Source: Deltaproteobacteria bacterium (GTDB lineage: Bacteria > Myxococcota_A > UBA796 > UBA2385). Taken from it: a DNA stretch of 7,132 bases. Below, in pieces: positions 1 to 5,873 of the stretch. The first letter of the stretch is position 1. Every line of letters starts with the position of its first letter. The stretch covers positions 1 to 7,132 of the forward strand of contig CANHON010000240.1 of the NCBI GenBank assembly GCA_947462115.1, given 5' to 3'. The notes below the pieces were generated by a model, which was not told the origin of the DNA, searched no databases, and saw nothing but the letters and a program-made list of their open reading frames with translations. Both the position numbers and the translations under genes were made by a program.

Positions 1-444
1 GAGGGCTACCTGCGCCTCGCCGTCGAGGAGGGCGGCGTGGTGGTCGGCGGCGAGCGCCCGGACCTGGGCCCCGAGGCCGCGGGCGGCGCCTTTTTGCGGC
101 CGGCGGTGGTGCTGGGCTTGCCCTCGAGCTGCCGCACCGCCACCGAGGAGATCTTCGGGCCGGTGCTGAGCGTGCACGGCTTTGTGGACGAGCAGGACGC
201 GGTCCAGCAGGCCAATTGCGTGCGCTACGGCCTCAGCAGCAGCATCTGGACCACCGATCTCGACCGGGCCCACCGCATGGCCCGGTCGGTCGAGGCGGGC
301 ATCGTGTGGATCAACTGCTGGCTGTCCCGCGACCTCCGCACCCCCTTCGGCGGCGTGAAGGAGAGCGGGCTCGGGCGGGAGGGCGGCGACTGGTCGCTCG
401 ACTTCTACAGCGAGGCCCACAACGTCTGCGTGGCCCTGGGCTGA
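1..444 (+). CDS. Aldehyde dehydrogenase, 2-hydroxymuconate/2-aminomuconate semialdehyde dehydrogenase-like (5' end outside window)
   Basis: The open frame runs in from the left edge and ends at TGA 442-444, giving the last 147 residues of an NAD(P)-dependent aldehyde dehydrogenase. What is seen: the ALDH signature EEIFGP at fragment residues 49-54 (its second Glu normally contacts the nicotinamide ribose), then WINCWL and RDLRTPFGGVKESGLGREGG around residues 102-125, and the closing NVCVALG. The catalytic Cys and the cofactor-binding half lie upstream of the window. From family knowledge, the WxNCW...RDLRTPFGG...GREGG...F(Y/F)(S/T)E...N(V/I)CV ending is typical of XylG/DmpC-type 2-hydroxymuconic semialdehyde dehydrogenases and of ALDH8A1-type 2-aminomuconate semialdehyde dehydrogenases. 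These act in catechol meta-cleavage and kynurenine degradation, respectively. Which of the two substrates is used cannot be decided from the fragment. It is the only plus-strand gene and converges on the thioesterase, with 27 nt between stop codons and no clear terminator. Confidence 0.93.
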   Translation, partial: EGYLRLAVEEGGVVVGGERPDLGPEAAGGAFLRPAVVLGLPSSCRTATEEIFGPVLSVHGFVDEQDAVQQANCVRYGLSSSIWTTDLDRAHRMARSVEAGIVWINCWLSRDLRTPFGGVKESGLGREGGDWSLDFYSEAHNVCVALG

Positions 445-471
445 GGCCGGCGCGGCGGCGCTCGGTGCGCT

Positions 472-948
472 CTAGGCCGGTCCCTCCGGCGGGTGGAGGT
501 AGGCCGCCATGCGGGCCCGCAGCGCCTCGGGGATGGGCGTGGGGCGCAGGTGGCCGGGCGCGCCCGGGCTGAGCTGCACCAGCACCACGTCGGTGAGGCC
601 TTTGGCGCGCAGCACGCCATCTTCGCCGACCACTTGGTAGCAGAGGCGCAGGCTGCTGCGGCCGATGCGCCCGACCCGCAGCTCCACCACCACCCGGTCG
701 CCAAAGGCGCAGGGCTGGGCGTAGTCGCACTCCGTGTGCACCGTCGGCAGGCCGACGCGCTGGAGGAGCTCGGCGTAGGGCTGGCCCAAGCCCTGCTCAA
801 ACCAGCTCTCCATCGCGAGGTGGAACCAGTCAAAATACCGGGGGAAGTACACGATCCCCACGGGATCGCAGTCGCCGAAGCGCGCGGTGCGGGGGTGGCG
901 GTGCACGGCGGGGCCGGCGGCGGGCGGCGCGGCGGGCTCAGGGGACAT
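472..948 (-). CDS. Hotdog-fold acyl-CoA thioesterase, 4-hydroxybenzoyl-CoA thioesterase (4HBT/YbgC) family
   Basis: A 158-residue protein of the usual size for single-domain hotdog thioesterases, with a short Ala/Pro-rich N-terminal extension of about 15 residues. What is seen: the family's active-site block FGDCDPVGIVYFPRYFDWF at residues 24-42. By alignment from memory to Pseudomonas 4-hydroxybenzoyl-CoA thioesterase (FGDCDPAGIVWYP), Asp28 corresponds to the catalytic Asp17. The rest (TECDYAQPCAFGDRVVVELRVGRIGRSS, then strands to the C-terminus) fits the central hotdog sheet. The expected reaction is hydrolysis of an aryl- or short acyl-CoA to the free acid plus CoA in the cytoplasm. The true substrate is unknown, because many homologues with this motif act on other acyl-CoAs. 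The ATG at 948 lies inside the end of the helicase gene (11-nt overlap) and has a GGAG seven nt upstream, so translation is probably coupled to the helicase. Confidence 0.92.
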   Translation of the reverse strand: MSPEPAAPPAAGPAVHRHPRTARFGDCDPVGIVYFPRYFDWFHLAMESWFEQGLGQPYAELLQRVGLPTVHTECDYAQPCAFGDRVVVELRVGRIGRSSLRLCYQVVGEDGVLRAKGLTDVVLVQLSPGAPGHLRPTPIPEALRARMAAYLHPPEGPA

Positions 949-3547
949 GGCGGGGCTCCGGGCCGCGGCGGGCGGTGGGCGCGAGCTCCTCGGGCAGCGC
1001 GGGGGCGCCGTCCAGCAGGGGCATCAGCTCGATGAGGAAGGGGCTCGGCTTGCGGTCGCCGCGCGGGCCCCGGCGGCTGTAGGACAGGGCGAGGCCGAGG
1101 CGGGCGCGGGTCATGCCGACGTAGAGCACCCGCCGCTCCTCGTCGATGGCCTCGGCGGTCTGGGCCCGTGGCCCCGGCACCTGATCGTCGGAGAGGCCCG
1201 GCAGGAACACGTAGTCGAACTCCAGGCCCTTGCTCTGGTGCATGGTGAGCACCCGCACCGCCGGCGCCCCGTCCAGCGCCTCGACGTCCTTGGCGAGGGT
1301 GGCGCGCTCCAGGATCTTTTGGAGGGCCGCCGGCGGGCTGAGCTCCGGGCGGTCCATGCGCGCCACCCGGCCGAGGAGCTCCTCGAGGGCGCTGAGGTCG
1401 CGGGCGCGGGCGCCCTCGGCGGCGCGCAGGAGCCGCGGGCGGAACACCTCGTCGACGACCCGGCGCAGCAGGGCGGCGGGCCGGAGGGGCTCGGCGGCCC
1501 ACAAGGCGAGGCGCTCCCGCAGGCGCTCCACCCGGGGCGCCGCTTCGGCCAGGGCAGCGCGGCGCGCGGCGGCCCCCGGCGCCCCGAGCGCGGCGAGCCG
1601 CTCGATGAGCCGAACGGTGGCCAGCACGTCGTCGAGGGCCCGGTGGGTGGGCGTGGCGTCGAGGCCCAGCGCCGCCACGAGGCCGCCGAGCTTGTGGTCC
1701 GGGCGCCCCGGCAGCAGGCGGCGGGCGGAGTCGAGGGTGTCAAAACCGAGCTGAAGCGGCAATTCCAGGCCGCAGCGGGCGGCGTGGGCGGCGAGCATGC
1801 CGAGGTCAAAGCCCACGTTGTGCCCCACGATGGGCAGGGGGCCGGCGTGGTCTGGCGGCGTCAAGAAGGCCTGCAGCGCGGCGAAGACCTCGGCCGCCGG
1901 GCGCCCCTCGCGGCGGAGGCGCGCGTCGCTGAGGTGGTGCACCTGCTCTGAAGCGCCCACAGGGACGCTATTTTGAATGAGCGCCTCGAAGGTGTCGGCG
2001 GGGTCGGCGCTGGGCCGCCCGCCCCGGAGGCGAACCGCCGCCACCTCGATGACCTCGTCCTGGCTGGGGTCGAGGCCGGTGGTCTCGGTGTCGAGCACCA
2101 CGCTGTCCCGGTCCGAGAGCAAGGGGGCCAGCGGATCGCCGTCGGCCACGGTGTCTGGGCGCAGCAGGTCGCCGATGCGCAGCCCCAAGGGGCGGAGGCG
2201 GGCCTGGAGGGCGCGCACCGCGCTGGGGCCGAGGTCGCGCACGAGGTTGCGGCAGACCCGCACCGCCGCCGCTTCGTCTTCCGGGGCGCGCACGAGGCGG
2301 GCGAGGGCCAGCGCGTCCTTGATCACGTTCTTGCGGAAGAAGCGCATGGACTCGGCGGTGGTCGCCGGCAGCCCCTCGGCCTGGAGCGCCCGGGCGACCT
2401 CGGCGACCGCCCAATTCGCCCGGCAGAGCACCGCCACCTCTGCGGGGCTGACCCCGCGGGCGTGGACCAGGTGGTGGCTGATGCGGGCGATGCTCTCGGC
2501 CTCCTTGGCGCTGTTCTCGTAGGCGCGGAGGCTGGGGCGGCGGCCGGCGGCCTTGCCGATCGGGGCCTCGGCGTGGCTGTGGCGGGCGCTCAGGCGGGCG
2601 GCCAGCGCGTCGGCGGCGGCCAAGATGGCGGGGCTGCAGCGGAAGCTGGTGTTGAGCCGCAGGCGCTGCACCGCGCCAAAGTCGAGCTCCAAGCGGGCGA
2701 TGAGCTGGGCGGGATCGCTGCCCCGGAAGCTGTAGATGGTCTGGTCGAGGTCGCCCACGAGGCAGAGCGAGCGGGCCTGGGCCCCGAGCACCCACAGCAC
2801 CTCGTACTCGGACATGTGGGTGTCCTGCACTTCATCGACCTGGAGCAGATCCACGGCGGTGGACCAGCGGGCCCGGCTCTCCTCGTGCTCGGTGAGCAGC
2901 GCGCGGGTGAGGTAGACGAGGCCGGCGAAGTCCACGGCGCCGAGCTCGCGGAGGGCGGCGAGGTAGGGCGGGAGCCAGGGGGCGTCGAGCAGGGCGGCGC
3001 CGTGCCAGGCCGCCACGCTGCACTGGCCGAGCGGGGCTTGGCTGGCGGCGGCGCCGAGCGCCAGGGCGGCCTGCTTGGCCTCGTGGGGGTCGAGGCCCCC
3101 GACCTCGGCCATCAGCTCCAGCGCGTCATCTTCGTCGATCACCCGGAGGTCGTGGGGCAGGCCGACGGCGGCGGGCGCCGAGCGCAGCACCCGGTTGCAG
3201 AGGGCGTGGAAGGTGCCGATGCCCACCCGGCGCGCCACGGCCGCGCCCACGACGCCGGCGAGGCTGTCGCGCAATTGCTGGGCCGCCCGGTTGGTGAAGG
3301 TGAGGGCGAGCATGCGCTCGGGCCGCATGCCCTCGTCCAAGGCCCGGGCGATGCGCCGGGAGAGGGTGGTGGTCTTGCCGCTGCCGACGGCGGCCAGCAC
3401 GAGGATGGTGCCGTCCTGCGCGTCAATCACGGCCTGCTGCTCGGCCGTGGGCGGGGGCGGCGCCGCGGGCGGGGGCGCTGGCAGGCCGCGGAGGCCCTCG
3501 GCGAGGCGCAGGCTGGGCGGCTCGTCGTCGCAGGGGATGGGAGGCAT
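938..3547 (-). CDS. UvrD/Rep-type SF1 DNA helicase with a nested DnaQ-type (DEDDh) 3'-5' exonuclease domain
   Basis: An 869-residue ATP-dependent 3'-5' DNA translocase/helicase. Helicase motifs in order: Q motif TAEQQAVI (34-41), Walker A GSGKT (55-59), motif Ia ALTFTNRAAQQL (81-92), GTFHALCNRVLR (111-122), Walker B DEVQD (238-242), motif III VGDLDQTIYSFRG (264-276), motif IV LNTSFRCS (298-305), motif V VRVLTMHQSKGLEF (764-777) and motif VI EERRVLYVGMTRA (803-815). Between motifs IV and V, at about residues 480-650, sits a complete DEDDh exonuclease: DTETTGL (D486, E488), GHNVGFD (D581) and HRALDD (H635, D640). The sequences flanking it (FFRKNVIKDALALARL at 403-418, and about 655-760) look like the two halves of subdomain 2B, so the nuclease interrupts 2B rather than replacing it. 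Only about 50 residues follow motif VI, with no visible Tudor-like UvrD/PcrA tail. All catalytic residues of both domains are present. The ATG at 3547 is preferred on domain grounds; its Shine-Dalgarno is weak. The likely role is DNA repair or recombination (inference). The 11-nt overlap couples it to the thioesterase. Confidence 0.95.
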   Translation of the reverse strand: MPPIPCDDEPPSLRLAEGLRGLPAPPPAAPPPPTAEQQAVIDAQDGTILVLAAVGSGKTTTLSRRIARALDEGMRPERMLALTFTNRAAQQLRDSLAGVVGAAVARRVGIGTFHALCNRVLRSAPAAVGLPHDLRVIDEDDALELMAEVGGLDPHEAKQAALALGAAASQAPLGQCSVAAWHGAALLDAPWLPPYLAALRELGAVDFAGLVYLTRALLTEHEESRARWSTAVDLLQVDEVQDTHMSEYEVLWVLGAQARSLCLVGDLDQTIYSFRGSDPAQLIARLELDFGAVQRLRLNTSFRCSPAILAAADALAARLSARHSHAEAPIGKAAGRRPSLRAYENSAKEAESIARISHHLVHARGVSPAEVAVLCRANWAVAEVARALQAEGLPATTAESMRFFRKNVIKDALALARLVRAPEDEAAAVRVCRNLVRDLGPSAVRALQARLRPLGLRIGDLLRPDTVADGDPLAPLLSDRDSVVLDTETTGLDPSQDEVIEVAAVRLRGGRPSADPADTFEALIQNSVPVGASEQVHHLSDARLRREGRPAAEVFAALQAFLTPPDHAGPLPIVGHNVGFDLGMLAAHAARCGLELPLQLGFDTLDSARRLLPGRPDHKLGGLVAALGLDATPTHRALDDVLATVRLIERLAALGAPGAAARRAALAEAAPRVERLRERLALWAAEPLRPAALLRRVVDEVFRPRLLRAAEGARARDLSALEELLGRVARMDRPELSPPAALQKILERATLAKDVEALDGAPAVRVLTMHQSKGLEFDYVFLPGLSDDQVPGPRAQTAEAIDEERRVLYVGMTRARLGLALSYSRRGPRGDRKPSPFLIELMPLLDGAPALPEELAPTARRGPEPRHVP
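956..959 (-). promoter_or_regulatory. Ribosome binding site of the thioesterase gene
   Basis: On the minus strand, GGAG lies seven nt before the ATG at 948, embedded in the last codons of the helicase. It decides the start and suggests re-initiation by ribosomes finishing the helicase. Confidence 0.55.
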
Positions 3548-3588
3548 GGCGGCTGCTATCCGAGGCGCCCCCGGCGCGCCCCCCTCAG

Positions 3589-3607
3589 TCGGTCAACTTA
3601 TGACCGA
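3589..3607. promoter_or_regulatory. Perfect 7-bp inverted repeat (TCGGTCA-N5-TGACCGA), possible operator or weak hairpin
   Basis: The 66-nt gap between the acetyltransferase stop and the helicase ATG contains TCGGTCA, ACTTA, TGACCGA: two exact 7-bp arms around an AT-rich 5-nt centre in otherwise very GC-rich DNA. It begins six nt past the acetyltransferase stop and ends 41 nt before the helicase start. It could be an operator for a dimeric repressor controlling the helicase. Alternatively the transcript could fold into a 7-bp stem, but no U-run follows it, so a standard intrinsic terminator is unlikely. No regulator is identified. Confidence 0.35.
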
Positions 3608-3613
3608 GATGGC

Positions 3614-4132
3614 TCAGGTCCCCGGGCCGACGGGCGCCGGGAGGGTGGCCTCGAAGACCTGGTAGTGGCCGCCATCCATGCCGAGGGCCGCATAGGTGGC
3701 CTGGGCGCTGGTGTTTCGCGTATCGACGTAGAGGCGCACCACCGGCACGCCGGCCGCGGCGGCCTCGGCCAAGACCGCGGCGTAGAGGCGCCGGTAGACG
3801 CCTTTTCCGCGGTGCGCCGGCCAGACATAGACCGACTGGATCCACCACACCCAGGCGTCCCGCCAGTCGCTCCACTCGCGGGTGACCATGAGCTGCCCCA
3901 CCGGATCGCCGCCCGCGGCCGGCTGCGCGATGAAGTAGCGGCAGTCGGGCGGGGCGCTGAGCGCGCGGCGCACGCCACGACGAAGGACCTCGGCGTTGAG
4001 CACGAGGTCCTCGGTCTCCAGCGCCATCGCCAGGTTGGCGGCGACCACGCTGTCTTCGTCGTCCGGGGCGCCCGGCCGCACCGCGAGACCGGAGGGGTTC
4101 ATGGGGTCTTGCGGTGCGGAGGGGGCGGTCAC
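3614..4132 (-). CDS. GNAT-family N-acetyltransferase
   Basis: A 172-residue cytoplasmic acetyltransferase that would move an acetyl group from acetyl-CoA to an amine; the acceptor is unknown. What is seen: the GNAT motif A strand and acetyl-CoA loop, IQSVYVWPAHRGKGVYRRLY (98-117), where R108-G109-K110-G111-V112 is the pyrophosphate-binding loop. Motif B follows as VRLYVDTRNTSAQATYAALGM (132-152), the usual neighbour-sensing Asn/Tyr segment near the C-terminus. The third conserved small residue of the loop is Tyr113, a variation I regard as common in this subset. Start choice is uncertain. A GTG at 4132 begins four nt after the lipoprotein's TGA and fits tight coupling. An ATG at 4102 (residue 11) would give 162 residues and loses no domain sequence. 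Neither start has a good Shine-Dalgarno. It is probably co-transcribed with the lipoprotein upstream. Confidence 0.9.
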   Translation of the reverse strand: MTAPSAPQDPMNPSGLAVRPGAPDDEDSVVAANLAMALETEDLVLNAEVLRRGVRRALSAPPDCRYFIAQPAAGGDPVGQLMVTREWSDWRDAWVWWIQSVYVWPAHRGKGVYRRLYAAVLAEAAAAGVPVVRLYVDTRNTSAQATYAALGMDGGHYQVFEATLPAPVGPGT

Positions 4133-4136
4133 TGGA

Positions 4137-4970
4137 TCAGAGGTCGCGGGCCATGCGGCCGATGGGGGCGTAGAAGTTCGGGTTCGCCGGCATCGTGTTG
4201 ATGGTCAGGTCTTCGTTGAAGTAGATCATCGTGGGGAAGGCGCCGAACAGGTACTCGTTCTCGAAGGCGCGGGTGCCGGCGAGCACCGGGATGTTGTCGT
4301 TGGGGAAGTTCTCCTCCCACTCCTGCAGCTCCTCGACCTCGACGCTGCCGCCGGAGGGGTCCTGGGTCAGCACGGTGATCCAGTAGGCGTCGCCGTTGTT
4401 GACGGCCTCGACGATCTGGGGCGCGCCAAAGCCCATGTTGTCGCGGCCGCCGGCCAGCCAGTTGGCGGTGGCCTGGCAGGGGCCGCACCACATGGCGGAG
4501 ATGTCGATCATGATCGGCTTGCCGTGGCCGGCGAAGTCGTAGATGTCGAGCTCCTCGCCGAACTGGTCGGTGAGCTTCCAGCGGGCGAAGGCGGCGTCGA
4601 TGTCGAGCTCGGCGTCGCCGGGCTCGGGGGCGCCGTAGCTGTCCTTGTCGGCGTTGTAGGGCCAGCCGCCGGCGTAGATGCCGCTCTCGGCGTCGGCCGG
4701 GTCGCTGCCGAAGCCGACCTCTTCGCCGTCGAGGTAGCCGTCGCCGTCGCTGTCCGGGTTGCCGGCGTCGGTGCCGAGCGCCGCCTCTTCGTCGGCGGTG
4801 AGGCCGTCGGCGTCGTCATCGGAGGTGTCGGGGAGGACCTCTTCACTGCCGCCGTCGCCGCCGCCGTCGTCCGAGGTGCCGGAGCCCTCGTCCTTGGTGT
4901 CGTCGGAGCTGTCGGTGCAAGCGACCGCGAGGGGGAGGAGGACAAGGGCCATCAACGACATGCCACGCAT
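4137..4970 (-). CDS. Thioredoxin-fold (TlpA/redoxin-like) lipoprotein with TSP3-type Asp repeats
   Basis: A 277-residue secreted lipoprotein. Residues 1-17 (MRGMSLMALVLLPLAVA) form a lipoprotein signal ending at Cys18, the expected lipidation site. A disordered acidic Ser/Asp/Gly linker (19-50) follows, then two thrombospondin-type-3-like segments (DDDADGLTADEE at 51-62, DSDGDGYLDGEE at 73-84), which in that family bind calcium. From about residue 125 there is a thioredoxin-like domain: DISAMWCGPC with redox Cys162 and Cys165 (bases 4476-4487), and the cis-Pro segment AFPTMIYFN (Pro246). The likely role is thiol-disulfide exchange outside the cytoplasmic membrane; its partner is unknown. The frame stays open upstream to 5171, but that extension would overlap the dehydrogenase gene. 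The ATG at 4970 has AGGAG five nt before it and yields an intact signal, so I chose it. It is probably cotranscribed with the acetyltransferase, which begins 4 nt after its stop. Confidence 0.94.
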   Translation of the reverse strand: MRGMSLMALVLLPLAVACTDSSDDTKDEGSGTSDDGGGDGGSEEVLPDTSDDDADGLTADEEAALGTDAGNPDSDGDGYLDGEEVGFGSDPADAESGIYAGGWPYNADKDSYGAPEPGDAELDIDAAFARWKLTDQFGEELDIYDFAGHGKPIMIDISAMWCGPCQATANWLAGGRDNMGFGAPQIVEAVNNGDAYWITVLTQDPSGGSVEVEELQEWEENFPNDNIPVLAGTRAFENEYLFGAFPTMIYFNEDLTINTMPANPNFYAPIGRMARDL

Positions 4971-4975
4971 GGGGG

Positions 4976-4980
4976 CTCCT
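4976..4980 (-). promoter_or_regulatory. Ribosome binding site of the thioredoxin-like lipoprotein
   Basis: On the minus strand, AGGAG is five nt before the ATG at 4970. It fixes the start 67 codons inside the longest open frame and is the basis for the annotated lipoprotein signal. Confidence 0.8.
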
Positions 4981-5025
4981 GGACAAGGGTGGGGGTGATG
5001 AGCATCCGATGACGCTGCGATGTCG

Positions 5026-5031
5026 ATCATA
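5026..5031 (-). promoter_or_regulatory. Possible -10 element (TATGAT) for the lipoprotein/acetyltransferase pair
   Basis: The 118-nt gap between the dehydrogenase stop and the lipoprotein start contains TATGAT on the minus strand, an AT-rich hexamer in GC-rich DNA. It would place transcription start near 5019 with a leader of about 49 nt. No acceptable -35 lies 16-18 nt upstream; TTGACG at 5064-5069 is 32 nt away. The call is therefore weak. Confidence 0.25.
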
Positions 5032-5088
5032 CCGCAAGGGTTTCGCGCCGCGCGCCGATCGCCCGTCAAAGAAGCGTGATGGGCCCCG

Positions 5089-5844
5089 CTAATTGGGCTG
5101 CCGCCGCGGGCGCAGCAGCAGGTCGTGCACCTGGACATGCGGCGGCTGGCTGAGCATAAACGCGACCGCATCGGCGATGTCGGCGGGGTGGAGCAGCGGG
5201 AAGTCGTGGGCGGCCATGGCGGCTGCGTCGGCGCTCCCGTGGTATCGCTGCGGAAATTCCGTCTCCACCAGGCCGGGGCTCACGGCGCCCACCCGCACGC
5301 CGCTGCCGGCCGCGTGCAGCTCTTGGCGCAGGCCCTCGGTCAGCGCCCGCACGGCAAATTTGGTGGCGGCGTACATGCTGCCGCCGCCCGGCGGCACCCG
5401 GTGGCCCGCCATACTGCTGATGTGGATGATCATCCCGTCGTCTGGGCCTGCGCGCATCCGGCGCAGGGCGAGCTGGGTGCAGATCGCCAGCGCCATGACG
5501 TTGGTGTCGAGCATCTCGCGCCAAGCCCGGGGATCGCCGCTGATCAAGCTCGCGTCCAGGCCGAGGCCGGCGTTGTTGATGAGCACGTCCACCGGGCCGA
5601 CCCGCCGCTCGATCACCGCGAACATGCCGTGAATGGCCGCCTCGTCGCGCAGATCGACCTCGAAGGGCTCAAAGCGGGCGCCGAGCCGCTCGCGCAGGCG
5701 CTGCAGGCGGTCGAGGCGACGGCCGCAGCCCACCACCCGCAGGCCCTCGTGGACGAGGCGCTGGGCGATCGCCTCGCCGATCCCGGAGCTCGCGCCGGTG
5801 ACGAGGGCGACGCGGTCGGTCCAGCGGCTGAGATCGTTCATCAT
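5089..5844 (-). CDS. Classical short-chain dehydrogenase/reductase, DHRS11-like
   Basis: A 251-residue NAD(P)-dependent oxidoreductase with a Rossmann fold. What is seen: the nucleotide-binding TGASSGIG (16-23), an Arg pair at 42-43 after the second strand (usually a sign of NADP(H) preference), NNAG (90-93), and the catalytic tetrad Asn115, Ser144, Tyr158 and Lys162 (YAATK). From memory it resembles animal DHRS11 over its whole length, in the N-terminal RWxDRxALVTGAS, LxICT, DDGxIIxISSMxGHRV, ALTEGLRQEL, SPGxVETxF and the C-terminal PADIADAVAFMLSQPPHVQVHDLLLRP. Related enzymes reduce or oxidise steroids, farnesol or other carbonyls; the substrate here is unknown. No signal peptide or membrane segment is seen, so it is cytoplasmic. 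The ATG at 5844 has GAGGAA six nt upstream. It sits 29 nt after the beta-rich secreted protein, probably in the same transcript, and is the last gene before the 118-nt gap. Confidence 0.94.
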   Translation of the reverse strand: MMNDLSRWTDRVALVTGASSGIGEAIAQRLVHEGLRVVGCGRRLDRLQRLRERLGARFEPFEVDLRDEAAIHGMFAVIERRVGPVDVLINNAGLGLDASLISGDPRAWREMLDTNVMALAICTQLALRRMRAGPDDGMIIHISSMAGHRVPPGGGSMYAATKFAVRALTEGLRQELHAAGSGVRVGAVSPGLVETEFPQRYHGSADAAAMAAHDFPLLHPADIADAVAFMLSQPPHVQVHDLLLRPRRQPN

Positions 5845-5850
5845 GGGCGC

Positions 5851-5856
5851 TTCCTC
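5851..5856 (-). promoter_or_regulatory. Ribosome binding site of the short-chain dehydrogenase
   Basis: On the minus strand, GAGGAA lies six nt before the ATG at 5844. It favours this first Met over the second Met codon directly after it. Confidence 0.7.
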
Positions 5857-5873
5857 GCTCGGGGGCCGCTCTG

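Noticed and set aside
483..499. CCTCC / GGAGG hairpin near the convergent stops as a terminator.
   Set aside because: It lies inside the thioesterase coding sequence, has a short 5-bp stem and no T-run on either strand.
405..1502. A 365-codon minus-strand frame overlapping the helicase and thioesterase.
   Set aside because: It is Arg/Pro/Ala-rich out-of-frame translation of two well-supported genes on the same strand.
1973..4201. A 742-codon open frame on the plus strand, antisense to the helicase and acetyltransferase.
   Set aside because: Its translation is low-complexity Gly/Ala/Val/Glu/His-rich with no recognisable domain, and it lies opposite genes with clear motifs. High GC makes such antisense frames common by depleting stop codons.
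5064..5069. TTGACG as a -35 box for the lipoprotein gene.
   Set aside because: It is 32 nt from the TATGAT hexamer, far from the 16-18 nt spacing needed.
4971..5171. An N-terminal extension of the lipoprotein by 67 residues.
   Set aside because: It overlaps the dehydrogenase gene by 83 nt, is not signal-like, and the internal ATG at 4970 has a strong AGGAG and an intact lipoprotein signal.
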